A DNA stretch of 47,421 bases from Oceanobacillus neutriphilus (GCF_014645515.1 NZ_BMLW01000024.1:1-47421), one strand, 5' to 3'. Numbered from the stretch's first letter, positions 31,568 to 41,119 are shown. Numbers and translations: made by a program. The notes: generated by a model not told the origin, from the letters alone.

Positions 31568-34500
31568 TTATATATCAATTTCAAAAGATACGCTTGTTCC
31601 CTTGTTCAGAGTACTATCAATCAATAATCCTCTCCCATAATGCTGATGCAATCTTTTTTCTACATTTAGGATACCGACTCCTGATTCACTGCCAGATTCC
31701 CCCTGTAGAATTTTCGGAATATCTGCTGATTCTATTCCTGCTCCGTCATCTTCTACAGTAATTATTGCTTTAGAGTGTGCAGAATCTATTTTTAATCTGA
31801 TTATTACTGTACCTTTTCCCTGTCTATTCCGAATACCATGCTGCACTGCATTTTCCACTAATGGCTGAATAGATAAAAACGGAACATGTATCCCTTGATA
31901 ATCCTCCAGCTCCCATTTCACCTGAAGAGCTTCTCCAAAACGTACTTGCTCAATATATAAATAGGAACGGACAATATTTAACTCCTCATCCAAAGGTATC
32001 AGGTCTTTCAGTTGCTGGAACCGAAATTTACTTCTCAAGAAATTACTAAGCTCATTGAGCAGCTTTCTCATTTCTTCAACATCCCATTCACTTAGTGCCA
32101 AAATAGAATTCAGTGTATTAAACAGAAAATGAGGCTGTATCTGGGCCTGCAGCCATGCTGTTTCAAACTGTAACTGCTGCTCTGCCACCCGTTTCATTGT
32201 TATTAGAGAATCCATCCGGGCTTTCAGTTCAACCGGCTCGACTGGTTTGGTAATATAGTCATTTGCCCCGGCCAGAAAAGCTGCCTGAATATCTGCATTT
32301 CCACCGGTTAGCAGTAAGACGGGGAGCTCTGTCAGTGAATAACGTTCCCGTATCATACCAGTGAGTTTATAGCCTGATATTTCCGGCATCATAATATCTG
32401 AAATAACTAAATCCCATTCCCGTTTCTTCATTTCTTCCAATGCTTGATTCGCACCAGTAACAGCCACCGTATCATACCTATCTTCCGATAAAATTGAATT
32501 TAGTGCTAATAAGCTGGCAGGGTTATCATCAACCAGTAAAACAGCCGGAGTCTGACCATCATTTAATCGTGGTAATTCAGCTTCTCCTTTTTCTGCTCTC
32601 TTTACAGCAGCCTGTATAGACTGTTCGGGCAGCTGCACAGCAGCTTGTGGAGAAGCCAGCTCCAAGGTAAATGTAAAGGTTGTCTTCTCTGCTTCTTCCG
32701 ATGAAGCCCATATTTCTCCTCCATGAAGCTCAACCAGCTGTTTGGTAATACTTAGCCCCAGACCGAACCCGCCTTCCTGCATTCCACTTGTTGCGTTGTC
32801 CTGCTCATAAGGAAGAAATAACCGTTTTTTCATCTCTCCGCTAACCCCAATACCTGTATCCGTCACATGAATTTCTGCATAGTTTTCTTTCTTTACAGCG
32901 GATATTGTCACTCCGCCCTGGTTTGTATATTTAACAGCATTCCCGACTAAATTAAATAAAATTTGCGTGACACGATTTTCATCAGCATAGACTGCCGGGA
33001 AATCTTTTGCTATCTTATTAACCATCTTCAGCTGCTTCATGTCTGATGAGAGCTGTAATAAGTCCAGGACTCCGGTTGCAATAGGTTCGAGTGCGATTAC
33101 CTGTTTATTCAGCCTCGGTTTGATGCGGTTTAAATCCCTCGCTTCCAGCAAATCCGTTAATAAAAGGTTCATTCTTTTTCCGACATTCAATACCGTATTC
33201 AGTTCACCAGCACTTCGCTCTGATAATACTGTCTCTTCCCTATCCATTACAGCCTTAGAAAGTAACAATATACTATTCAAAGGATTACGAAACTCATGTG
33301 ATGTATTAGCAAGAAATTGATCCTTCTCCTGATTCATCCGTTGTAAACTGTCAGCCAATTCTTTGGTCTCTTCATGCATTTGGAAATATCCTTTAAACCA
33401 GACAGTAATGTAACACACCACTGCAACAATCAGATCAAATGGATAAAAGGTTAAATATATACTCTGTTCCCTCCATGCTATATCCCATATATAATGATGA
33501 ACGACTGCAAAAAAACTGAGTACAAGGAACAGATTAGTCGCAGGGTTTTGTCTATACATTCGTGCAATAGAGCAAAATGTAACAACAATTACTATAAAAG
33601 CAAATAAGTAATAAACAGGAAATAAGAACAAAATCTGCGGTATTGATAAAAATGCAGTTATCCCTATCATCCCAAATATACTCCATTTATAAAAAGGAAA
33701 TATTCTTCTCCAATATGGCAGCTCTATATGATTCGTACATTGCAGTAAAGCATAACAACCCACCAGCAGCAACATGTTTGCCAGTCGAAAATCCAGATCA
33801 TAAGATATATTGAGAAACTGATGAATTAATTTATCTCCATTACTTAAAAGTGAAGTTATAATTATCGAAAACATTAAAATGGAAAAATAGAATAGATACT
33901 TATCCCGGTTTCCTATCAGATATAAAATAAATGTGTACACTGCATGAATTAAAAAGATAACAATGATACTGATTTGAAAATAACTGGATATCTGTGTTCC
34001 GTTTGAGATTGCCTGCTCCGTTCCAAATTTCATAGAACGGATGAGACCGCTGCTTCTGGTATCTTTATAGTTGGCAGCTTGAATCACAATATCAATTATT
34101 CCTTCTTCATCTGCCGTAAAAACTATGTTCTGCGGTAAATTTTTAGCAGTATATTGTTCTTCAGTTTTAGCTATCTTGCCGGATGATGACAGCTTTCGCC
34201 CATTAACATAGACTTCTGATGAACTGCGGATACTTGGTATGTATAATCCATAATTCTGATCCAGATCAGGGTTAACCTTGATTTGTAATCGATAAGTACC
34301 GTAACCAAAAGAAGAATTTAAAATATCATTCCAGCCTTCAGGAACATCTAAAAGTTCTGATTCGCTCCCTGCCCTGCTTACTTCCTCCATAATAAATTGA
34401 GAAGGATAGAACTGCCACTCTCCATCCAGAATAAGCGTTTCTTTATCTCCCAGGTCCCAGGATTGTATATCAAGTACACCATTCTGAATTTCGGGTTGTA

Positions 34501-34606
34501 TCTCATTTTGAAAAAACCCCATCCAAACCATGCGGAAAGTAGATAAACAGATAATAAAGAGGAGCAGAATAACCCCAAGCTGCATATAATTCTTTTTCAT
34601 TTCCAT
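31568..34606 (-). CDS. Hybrid histidine kinase with two kinase cores (kinase 2)
   Basis: About 1012 residues with the same architecture as kinase 1: membrane anchor, extracellular 7TMR-DISM-like domain (NGVLDIQSWDLGD...DGEWQFYPSQF), seven helices, HisKA with H437 (NTSHEFRNPLNS), HATPase (NLVGNAVKYT, GFGLGLS), receiver with D737 (VISDIMM), then a LytS-type core with H826 (QIQPHFLFNTLNS) and a second HATPase (VENAVQHG, GVGILNVEKRL). The ATG at 34606 has GGAAGAG just upstream; a TTG at 34624 is in frame but lacks a site. Directly downstream of the response-regulator gene and probably in one operon with it. Confidence 0.92.
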   Translation of the reverse strand: MEMKKNYMQLGVILLLFIICLSTFRMVWMGFFQNEIQPEIQNGVLDIQSWDLGDKETLILDGEWQFYPSQFIMEEVSRAGSESELLDVPEGWNDILNSSFGYGTYRLQIKVNPDLDQNYGLYIPSIRSSSEVYVNGRKLSSSGKIAKTEEQYTAKNLPQNIVFTADEEGIIDIVIQAANYKDTRSSGLIRSMKFGTEQAISNGTQISSYFQISIIVIFLIHAVYTFILYLIGNRDKYLFYFSILMFSIIITSLLSNGDKLIHQFLNISYDLDFRLANMLLLVGCYALLQCTNHIELPYWRRIFPFYKWSIFGMIGITAFLSIPQILFLFPVYYLFAFIVIVVTFCSIARMYRQNPATNLFLVLSFFAVVHHYIWDIAWREQSIYLTFYPFDLIVAVVCYITVWFKGYFQMHEETKELADSLQRMNQEKDQFLANTSHEFRNPLNSILLLSKAVMDREETVLSERSAGELNTVLNVGKRMNLLLTDLLEARDLNRIKPRLNKQVIALEPIATGVLDLLQLSSDMKQLKMVNKIAKDFPAVYADENRVTQILFNLVGNAVKYTNQGGVTISAVKKENYAEIHVTDTGIGVSGEMKKRLFLPYEQDNATSGMQEGGFGLGLSITKQLVELHGGEIWASSEEAEKTTFTFTLELASPQAAVQLPEQSIQAAVKRAEKGEAELPRLNDGQTPAVLLVDDNPASLLALNSILSEDRYDTVAVTGANQALEEMKKREWDLVISDIMMPEISGYKLTGMIRERYSLTELPVLLLTGGNADIQAAFLAGANDYITKPVEPVELKARMDSLITMKRVAEQQLQFETAWLQAQIQPHFLFNTLNSILALSEWDVEEMRKLLNELSNFLRSKFRFQQLKDLIPLDEELNIVRSYLYIEQVRFGEALQVKWELEDYQGIHVPFLSIQPLVENAVQHGIRNRQGKGTVIIRLKIDSAHSKAIITVEDDGAGIESADIPKILQGESGSESGVGILNVEKRLHQHYGRGLLIDSTLNKGTSVSFEIDI

Positions 34607-34630
34607 CAACTCTTCCACGCACAATTTTCA

Positions 34631-34658
34631 ACCTCTATGTCGCAGCTGACATAGAGGT
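34631..34658. promoter_or_regulatory. Intercistronic hairpin between regulator and kinase 2
   Basis: Perfect 11-bp stem ACCTCTATGTC / GACATAGAGGT with a 6-nt loop and no T-run. It may be an RNA-processing or stability element that sets the ratio of regulator to kinase. Confidence 0.45.
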
Positions 34659-34681
34659 ATGATTGGAGATACAAGGCTTTC

Positions 34682-35680
34682 TTAATGCTGCAGTTTTTTA
34701 TTCAATAATATAGCGGCTTCATCATCAGAGCTTACAAGCGCACTTAATTTTGAAGCATTATATGATGAAGGTTTCTCATAATAAATGATATGCTTAATCA
34801 AATTATCTATTAGTTCCAGCCATATTTTTCTCAGGCTGTTCCTTTCTTTTAAAACCCATGCTGCTTCAATCTCTTCCAAATAATCTCCTTGATATGCTTC
34901 TAACAGCTTAAAATAAGCAGACACAGACACATTATCCTCTCTCAATAGATCCAATGCTGCACTTTTCCACTCAACAGACTGAATTTCTACACCATCTATC
35001 GTTATATGGTAGAATTCATCCTGACTGGATATTTTAATCGGCATTCCGATTTGCTGTGTCATCTTTCTAATTTGATAAACCGTGGAATACAATTGTGAAT
35101 GGGCTCTCTCCCAAGGCAGATTGCTCCACATTAAGTCTGTTAATTCACCTTTTCGAATTGTATTTTCGTGATTCTGTACAAAATAAGCAAATAGCTCCTT
35201 TGCTTTGGTTGTTCTCCACTTTACTTCAACCTGATTATTATCCATATAAAAACGGAATGCTCCCAGATTCTTAATTTTATATTTTGTTTTAACAGATTCT
35301 TGTTCTGTATTAGTATTTATGTAACTATTTTCTTTTATCCGCTGAATGGTTACCTCTAACCTTTCTTTTTGAACCGGCTTTAAGATATAATCCAAAGCAT
35401 TTAATTCAAATGCTTTGACTGCATATTCATTATAAGCCGTTACAAAAACAATCTGTAAGGAAGGTTGTATGTTTAGTAGTTTTTCCGCTAAATCAATCCC
35501 TTTTATATCAGGCATATGTATATCCATAAATACAGCATCTATACTTTCTCTTTGTACATGATTTATCAAATCTCCAGGATCGCTATATTTTCCTGTAACC
35601 TGTACTTCTTCCATTTTATTAAAAAGAAAATCTAAATATTCTAAAGCCAGATGTTCATCATCAATGATACAAATATTCAA
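34682..35680 (-). CDS. Response regulator with SARP-type (wHTH plus BTAD) output
   Basis: 332 residues. Residues 1-120 are a receiver domain with acidic pocket D7/D8, phospho-acceptor D53 (FMDIHMPDI), T81 and K101. Residues about 140-215 form an OmpR-like winged helix (LGAFRFYMDN, KAKELFAYFVQNHENTIRKGELTDLMW). Residues about 225-325 match the bacterial transcriptional activator domain (AYQGDYLEEIEAAWVLKERNSL). SARP proteins bind direct repeats at promoters. The start is TTG with AGGAGG 7 nt upstream. It precedes kinase 2 by about 75 nt. A perfect 11-bp direct repeat lies about 100 bp upstream of its own start, suggesting autoregulation. Confidence 0.92.
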   Translation of the reverse strand: MNICIIDDEHLALEYLDFLFNKMEEVQVTGKYSDPGDLINHVQRESIDAVFMDIHMPDIKGIDLAEKLLNIQPSLQIVFVTAYNEYAVKAFELNALDYILKPVQKERLEVTIQRIKENSYINTNTEQESVKTKYKIKNLGAFRFYMDNNQVEVKWRTTKAKELFAYFVQNHENTIRKGELTDLMWSNLPWERAHSQLYSTVYQIRKMTQQIGMPIKISSQDEFYHITIDGVEIQSVEWKSAALDLLREDNVSVSAYFKLLEAYQGDYLEEIEAAWVLKERNSLRKIWLELIDNLIKHIIYYEKPSSYNASKLSALVSSDDEAAILLNKKLQH

Positions 35681-35777
35681 TTTATAGCCTCCTAAGAAAG
35701 TAGGTTTGTCTTTAACCGGTAAACAAAGTATATAAACATATCATACATGATAGTAAATAGGGCTTTGGCCAATAAAT

Positions 35778-35799
35778 TTCTATACAAATTCTATACAAA
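35778..35799 (-). promoter_or_regulatory. Perfect 11-bp direct repeat upstream of the response regulator
   Basis: TTCTATACAAA occurs twice head to tail with no gap (35778-35788 and 35789-35799), 98 bp upstream of the regulator start. A possible minus-strand -10, TACTAT, lies at 35750-35755. Confidence 0.75.
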
Positions 35800-35984
35800 A
35801 AGAAGCGTCGTTTTTTTATAAAGCAGTTTATTATAATTCCAGTACAAAAAAACTATTTCTATTTTTTTATACCATATATTGACTCATAAAGCTTTCGTTT
35901 TTGAAATTATTTAAATTGTTAATTTACGGAAGTAAGAAAAACCAAGAAAATCACTTCGTCTTTGAAATACTGGTGTTCTTGCCA

Positions 35985-36115
35985 AGGAGATGTCCGCTGC
36001 GGGAAGTCGCTTTCCGCGGGCAACGGCTTAGCCTCCTCGGAAGCAAACCGCTTCCTGCGGGGTCTTCACCTGTTGCTTTTCCCGCAGGAGTCGACTTCCC
36101 TCCGCTCCCATCTTT
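35985..36115 (+). repeat. GC-rich dispersed Bacillaceae repeat, copy 1
   Basis: A GC-rich noncoding block in an AT-rich gap, with landmarks CGCTTTCCGCGGGCAACGG, CTTAGCCTCCTCGGAAGC, CTGCGGGGTCTTCACC and TTTTCCCGCAGGAGTCG. I recognise this as a dispersed repeat common between genes of Bacillus-related genomes. It is itself imperfectly palindromic. Function unknown. Confidence 0.75.
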
Positions 36116-36149
36116 GAAGAAATATGTTTCACTTGTTTTCTTCCAAAGA

Positions 36150-36296
36150 AAAGAAGATGATTCTAGCGGAAGAAATACACGGAGACTCCTGTGGGAATGC
36201 GCAGTGGGAAGACCCCGCAGAAAAAAGTGCTCTTCTTTTTTTGAGGAGGCTGAGCTCAAGCCCACGGAAAGCGTAGTGTATTTCTGGAGCGGCTGA
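36150..36296 (-). repeat. GC-rich dispersed Bacillaceae repeat, copy 2 (inverted)
   Basis: Same family as copy 1 in the opposite orientation: reverse complement landmarks CGCTTTCCGTGGGC, CAGCCTCCTC, CTGCGGGGTCTTCCCACTG and CCCACAGGAGTC. More diverged, with an A/T-rich insertion. Together the copies form a large inverted repeat of more than 300 bp between the regulator gene and clpE. Confidence 0.75.
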
Positions 36297-36330
36297 CTTC
36301 AACATTTTTATACACTTTCTTATTCTTCAA

Positions 36331-36373
36331 AAAAAGATCAGCTAAACCATTAAATTGGTCAGCTGATCTTTGT
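36331..36373 (-). terminator. Terminator of clpE
   Basis: AAAGATCAGCT / AGCTGATCTTT with an inner ACC/GGT extension, followed by TTTTTTT on the minus strand, 50 bp beyond the clpE stop. Confidence 0.9.
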
Positions 36374-36424
36374 ATATGCCTTTATTTTATTTGATATGCC
36401 TTATGCAATTATTTTAATTGTTTA

Positions 36425-38569
36425 TTAAGATGCATTTGAAACAACAATTTCTTCATCATCTACATCCACTTGAACTGCTTTTACTTCTTCGCCTTCAAGA
36501 ATTAAATCAGTTAATTGATCCTCTACTTTATCCTGGATAACACGGCGTAATGGACGTGCACCAAAACGTGGGTCATACCCTAATTTGACAAGACGCTGTT
36601 TCGCTTCGTCAGAGATGTTGATGCTGATTTGGTTTTCCTTCATAGTTGCTTCTAAATCATGCAGCATCAGATCAACAATTTTTAATAGATCTTCTTCTTT
36701 TAATTCATTAAAGTTTACAATCGCATCGAAACGGTTTAGAAACTCTGGTTTGAAATAGTTGCTTAGATTTTCTAATGTGGTAACTGATTCATGTGTTTTG
36801 CTGTTAAAGCCGACATTTATTTGCTTTTCGCCAGTTCCGGCATTACTTGTCATAATAATGACTGTATCCTTAAAGCTAACTCTTCTGCCATGAGAATCTG
36901 TTAAATGACCGTCCTCCATAATTTGTAGGAACGTATTCTGCACATCCGGATGAGCTTTTTCAATTTCATCCAGTAACAGAATAGAGTATGGATTTCTGCG
37001 GATGCGCTCAGTCAGCTGTCCAGCTTCCTCATGACCTACATATCCTGGAGGCGAACCGATGATTTTAGACACTGCGTGTTTTTCCATATACTCACTCATA
37101 TCGAGACGGACCAGTGCATCTCTTGTACCGAATAATTCTTCTGCCAGTACCTTTGTCAATTCTGTTTTTCCGACACCAGTAGGACCTACAAATAAGAAGG
37201 AACCGATTGGACGTTCTTTTGCTTTTAACCCAGCTCGGCTGCGGCGGATTGATTTAGCAACTTTTGCTACTGCTTCTTCCTGTCCAATTACTTTGGCACG
37301 AAGATCATCAGCCAAATTTTTCATTTTTTCTTTTTCGTCTTTTTGCATTTTAGTTACTGGTATGCCCGTTTTTTCTTCTACAATTAATTGAATATCAGAA
37401 ATATCTACATCCAGTACTTTCTCACCGTCTTCTGCTTTTTCCAATTGTTTTTGTAATTGGATTTCCTGATAACGAAGATTTGCTGCACGCTCATAATCTT
37501 CTTTTTCTGCTGCTTCCTGTTTTTGTGCGACAACTTCATCTAAATGCTGTTGTAAGGATTCAGAATCCTTCTGAGCGTTTTCCAGGTTCAATCTGGAACC
37601 AACTTCATCCATTAAGTCGATTGCTTTATCCGGTAAGAATCGGTCCTGGATATAGCGGTTGGATAAGCTGACAAAAGCTTCAACTACTTCATCAGAGTAA
37701 TGGACTTCATGGAATTTTTCATAACGATCTTTAATTCCTTTGAGAATTTTCACTGCATCCTCTAAGGAAGGTTCTTTTACAATAATCGGCTGCAAGCGTC
37801 GTTCTAAGGCTGCGTCTTTTTCAATTTGACGGTATTCTTTTAATGTTGTTGCACCGATTACCTGCAAATCCCCCCGTGCAAGAGCCGGTTTCAAGATGTT
37901 GCCAGCATCCATTTGGGAGCTTTCTGCTGTACCTGCGCCGACAAGAAGATGAATTTCATCAATAAATACGATCACATCACTACGTTCCTGCAATTCAGCA
38001 ATCAGTTTATTCATCCGCTCTTCAAATTGACCGCGGATACCAGTATTAGCAACCAGAGAAGCCACATCCAGTAAATAAATTTCCTTGTTCATCAATTTTG
38101 CAGGTACATTACCTTCAATAATATTTACTGCTAAGCCTTCTGCAATTGCTGTTTTACCAACACCTGGTTCACCGATTAATACCGGATTGTTTTTATTTCT
38201 TCTATTTAATGTTTCAATAACTCGTTTAATTTCTTTATCTCTACCAATGACAGGATCAATCTTCCCTGCTCGTGCTTGATCAGTAATATTTTTTGCTAAC
38301 TGATCAATTAAGCCATTTCCATTGTTTGATTTTTGTTTTGTTCTAGTGCGTGCACTCGCACCACTTTGCTGATTACCTTGGAAAAAGTTGTTGGCAAATG
38401 ATTGATCCATATTGCCAAATGGAGAATTAGAGAAAAAGTCACTGTTCATCATATTTCCTTGTAATTCTTGTAAGCATTCTTGGCAAAGATGCACTTCCAT
38501 ACGTTGTCCATTCATTTGCATTTGTGCGTTAATCGTTGCCTCATTGTGTCCACAGTTTTGACATTTCAT
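36425..38569 (-). CDS. clpE: ATP-dependent Clp protease ATPase subunit ClpE
   Basis: 714 residues. HSP100 unfoldase that feeds damaged proteins to ClpP. The N-terminal zinc finger C3-x2-C6...C29-x2-C32 distinguishes ClpE from ClpC. AAA module 1 has Walker A GEPGVGKT (about 138) and [15 protein letters not shown] motif lies near 360 ([15 protein letters not shown]). AAA module 2 has GPTGVGKT (about 466), LLDEIEKAH, and the C-terminal [14 protein letters not shown] sensor-2 region ([11 protein letters not shown]). A linker rich in Asn/Gln follows the zinc finger. The upstream promoter is loaded with CtsR heptads, so heat and misfolding stress should induce it. Confidence 0.96.
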   Translation of the reverse strand: MKCQNCGHNEATINAQMQMNGQRMEVHLCQECLQELQGNMMNSDFFSNSPFGNMDQSFANNFFQGNQQSGASARTRTKQKSNNGNGLIDQLAKNITDQARAGKIDPVIGRDKEIKRVIETLNRRNKNNPVLIGEPGVGKTAIAEGLAVNIIEGNVPAKLMNKEIYLLDVASLVANTGIRGQFEERMNKLIAELQERSDVIVFIDEIHLLVGAGTAESSQMDAGNILKPALARGDLQVIGATTLKEYRQIEKDAALERRLQPIIVKEPSLEDAVKILKGIKDRYEKFHEVHYSDEVVEAFVSLSNRYIQDRFLPDKAIDLMDEVGSRLNLENAQKDSESLQQHLDEVVAQKQEAAEKEDYERAANLRYQEIQLQKQLEKAEDGEKVLDVDISDIQLIVEEKTGIPVTKMQKDEKEKMKNLADDLRAKVIGQEEAVAKVAKSIRRSRAGLKAKERPIGSFLFVGPTGVGKTELTKVLAEELFGTRDALVRLDMSEYMEKHAVSKIIGSPPGYVGHEEAGQLTERIRRNPYSILLLDEIEKAHPDVQNTFLQIMEDGHLTDSHGRRVSFKDTVIIMTSNAGTGEKQINVGFNSKTHESVTTLENLSNYFKPEFLNRFDAIVNFNELKEEDLLKIVDLMLHDLEATMKENQISINISDEAKQRLVKLGYDPRFGARPLRRVIQDKVEDQLTDLILEGEEVKAVQVDVDDEEIVVSNAS

Positions 38570-38617
38570 TTCTCATTCCTCCTTCTAAATTAGTCAGATA
38601 GCTTATTTATCCGTTGT

Positions 38618-38677
38618 TTTGACTTTGACTATCTTTGACTATAATTACATTATACTCTGACCTTCTTTGACTTTCAA
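38618..38677 (-). promoter_or_regulatory. clpE promoter with CtsR operators
   Basis: Minus-strand -35 TTGAAA (38672-38677), a 17-nt spacer and -10 TATAAT (38649-38654). CtsR-type paired heptads lie in the spacer (AGTCAAAGAAGGTCAGA, 38656-38672) and just downstream (AGTCAAAGATAGTCAAA, 38624-38640, with one further GTCAAA). More GTCAAA/TTTGAC half-sites occur upstream near 38686-38712. Confidence 0.9.
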
Positions 38678-38878
38678 GTGTTTTAGTCAAATTTTTTTTA
38701 TTTTTTTTGACCTTTTGTATTTATGATAGATTCAATATAGGCTAATCCCATGTCACATAAGAGATTCAGCAAATTATTCATTTATCAGATTTTTGGTCAA
38801 AGAGGTTTAGAAACACAAATTTCTTATGAAAGGAATGATTTTTCTTTTCTATAAGAAGGATTTGTTTTTGCAGTATAT

Positions 38879-38968
38879 CAAAAAAACTGTCCTTTTAGAA
38901 GCATAACGTTTTATCAGCATATATTCTTCTGACTATTTACGTTTTCTTCTATAAAAGGACAGTTTCTT
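38879..38968 (-). terminator. Terminator of pdaA
   Basis: AAACTGTCCTTTTAGAAG pairs with CTTCTATAAAAGGACAGTTT across a 44-nt AT-rich loop, followed by a T-run on the minus strand directly after the pdaA stop codon. Confidence 0.75.
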
Positions 38969-39751
38969 TTAATAAGGAAACTGCTTCGGCAATTGCTTGC
39001 GCATCCATAAATCATCTAGGTTTTTAAATTGATATCCTTCTTCCTTTAAATCCTGAATTACTTTTTCCAAGGCAGCTGCATTATCGCTGGAGACAGCATG
39101 CAGTAGAATAATTGCTCCGGGATGGATCTGTTTCATAATCTCATCATAAGCATAATCTGCACCTTTTTGTGAGTTTGTTTCCCAATCCTTAAAGGCCAGT
39201 GACCAAAATACATGCACCAGACCGAGTTCTGTTGACCATTTTAATGTATCTGAACTGAATGTCCCCCGAGGAGGTCTGACAAATATTAATTCGTCCTGAT
39301 CACTTACCTCGGCTACTGCCTGCTCTAAGTCGGTCAGTTCTTTTTTAATGGCTTCCTTATTCATAATTGTAAAGTCTGGGTGGTGGTATGAATGATTACC
39401 GATAATATGCCCTTCCTCCACCATCCTTTTGACTAAATCAGGCTCACTTTCTACATAATGCCCTGTTACAAAAAAAGTTGCAGGAACTTCTTCTTTCTTT
39501 AATACATCTAAGATGTCAGAGGTAAAGCCCTGCTCATAGCCATTATCAAAGGTAAGATAAAGATTTTTCTCCCCGCTGTCATCCAGATAGAACGCATTGT
39601 ACTTATCTAATACTTCCTGATATGTTCCTATCTCCGGCGGAGTGTGGTTATTATTTTTCTGATAGCCCCATCCATACGCAAAGGCTGTATTCCCTGTGAA
39701 AGCACAAAAGAAAAAGATAAGTGATAACAGGAAAGCGATTGTTTGTTTCAT
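38969..39751 (-). CDS. pdaA: PdaA, peptidoglycan N-acetylmuramic acid deacetylase
   Basis: 260 residues with signal peptide (MKQTIAFLLSLIFFFCAF, cleavage near AFAYG). The NodB carbohydrate-esterase-4 domain shows TFDNGYE (motif 1), NHSYHHPD (metal His ligands), RPPRGTFS, and the C-terminal LLHAVS. The FDNG and YGWGYQKNN start are typical of PdaA rather than general deacetylases. It deacetylates muramic acid so that muramic delta-lactam forms in the spore cortex, which germination needs. Sigma-G control is expected from the family. RBS GGGGTGGG. Confidence 0.94.
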   Translation of the reverse strand: MKQTIAFLLSLIFFFCAFTGNTAFAYGWGYQKNNNHTPPEIGTYQEVLDKYNAFYLDDSGEKNLYLTFDNGYEQGFTSDILDVLKKEEVPATFFVTGHYVESEPDLVKRMVEEGHIIGNHSYHHPDFTIMNKEAIKKELTDLEQAVAEVSDQDELIFVRPPRGTFSSDTLKWSTELGLVHVFWSLAFKDWETNSQKGADYAYDEIMKQIHPGAIILLHAVSSDNAAALEKVIQDLKEEGYQFKNLDDLWMRKQLPKQFPY

Positions 39752-39811
39752 TTAAATCCCACCCCAGTTTTTCTCTTACCTTTTCCTATTGCTTCTACTT
39801 TTATACGCTTT

Positions 39812-41119
39812 TTATAATACCATCGCCGCAATCCAGCCGAAAATAAATAAAGGAATATTGTAGTGTATAAATGTCGGTACACAGGTGCCCCAGATATGAT
39901 CATGCTTTCCGTCTGCATTAAGTCCCGAGGTTGGTCCGAGCGTACTGTCTGAAGCTGGAGAGCCTGCATCTCCCAATGCTCCCGCTGTTCCAATTAAAGA
40001 TGCTGTCGCAAGCGGTGAGAATCCGGCGGCAAGGCAAATTGGAACAAATAAGGCAGCAATAATTGGAATAGTTCCAAAGGAAGTTCCAATACCAATCGTA
40101 ATAACCAATCCCAGTAATAATAATACAAACGCAGTCAGCGGTTTATTATCTCCCAGCGCAGAAATCGATACTTCCACTAATTCTCCTATTGCTCCGGTTT
40201 TCTGCAGGACATTTGCAAATCCTGCAGCAACCAGGATAATAAAAGCGATGGTAGCCATCATGGAGATACCCTCTGTCATCACCCGGTCCAAATCTTTAAA
40301 TGGTAAAGCTACCAGAAGGAACATAGCAATAATTCCAGTTAATGCTCCCAAAATCAAATCCTGTGTAATAATTTGGACAATAAGCGCTAATATAATTGCA
40401 ATAATCGTCATGACATGCTGTCTATTGAAAGTTACTTCTTCTACTAAATCCTCTGGTTTAATTTTATTTTCTTTTACTGTATCTTTAGGATTTTTATCTT
40501 TTCTATAAGTAAATAAGATTCCAATTAACAATCCAACAATCATTCCGGCACCGGGTAACAGCATCGATAATGTTACTTCATGCAAAGTAATTTCCGCACC
40601 GTTTGAATTTACCCCTTTTAAAATCAAGTCCTGGAAAACCAGGCCGAATCCTACCGGAATCATAATATAGGGTGCTTTCAAGCCAAATGTCAATGCCACC
40701 GCAACTGCCCGGCGATCCATCCGCATTTGATCAAATAATTTTAATAAGGGAGGTATTAAAATAGGAATAAAAGCGATATGTACCGGTACTAAATTTTGTG
40801 ATAAACACGCAACACCAGCTAACGCAAATAGCATCATTGTTTTCTTCCCTGTTAATATACGGATAATAAAATTCACTAATATTTTTGTAATGCCTGTGTA
40901 GCTGATGGCAACTGCAAAAGCACCTAATAAAATATAACTGAGTGCTGTATTTGCAGAGTCACCCATTCCGGCAACCATTAACTTAACAGAATCTGTAAAC
41001 CCTAATCCGGTCATTAATCCGGCAGCAATCGTTGAAATCAAAATAGATAAAATAACATTTACCTTTAATAAACATAAAACAGTCATTAACAGGACTGCTA
41101 AAAGAACAACCCATTCCAT
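39812..41119 (-). CDS. yuiF: YuiF-type Na+/H+ antiporter family transporter
   Basis: 435 residues with about 11-12 membrane helices and an acidic/Lys-rich cytoplasmic loop near residues 205-235. Recognised from the YuiF/NhaC-like family pattern: AGMGDSANTALSYILLGAFAVA, SQNLVPVHIAFIPILIPPLL, GIGTSFGTIPIIAALFVPI and GTAGALGDAGSPASDSTLGPT. The family is annotated as Na+/H+ antiporter or amino-acid transporter; which holds here cannot be told. It precedes pdaA by about 60 bp on the same strand, but the two have unrelated roles. Confidence 0.87.
   Translation of the reverse strand: MEWVVLLAVLLMTVLCLLKVNVILSILISTIAAGLMTGLGFTDSVKLMVAGMGDSANTALSYILLGAFAVAISYTGITKILVNFIIRILTGKKTMMLFALAGVACLSQNLVPVHIAFIPILIPPLLKLFDQMRMDRRAVAVALTFGLKAPYIMIPVGFGLVFQDLILKGVNSNGAEITLHEVTLSMLLPGAGMIVGLLIGILFTYRKDKNPKDTVKENKIKPEDLVEEVTFNRQHVMTIIAIILALIVQIITQDLILGALTGIIAMFLLVALPFKDLDRVMTEGISMMATIAFIILVAAGFANVLQKTGAIGELVEVSISALGDNKPLTAFVLLLLGLVITIGIGTSFGTIPIIAALFVPICLAAGFSPLATASLIGTAGALGDAGSPASDSTLGPTSGLNADGKHDHIWGTCVPTFIHYNIPLFIFGWIAAMVL

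Noticed and set aside
35901..36296. Overlapping long frames on both strands in the GC-rich block
   Set aside because: They arise from dispersed noncoding repeats (two inverted copies) and lack ribosome binding sites.
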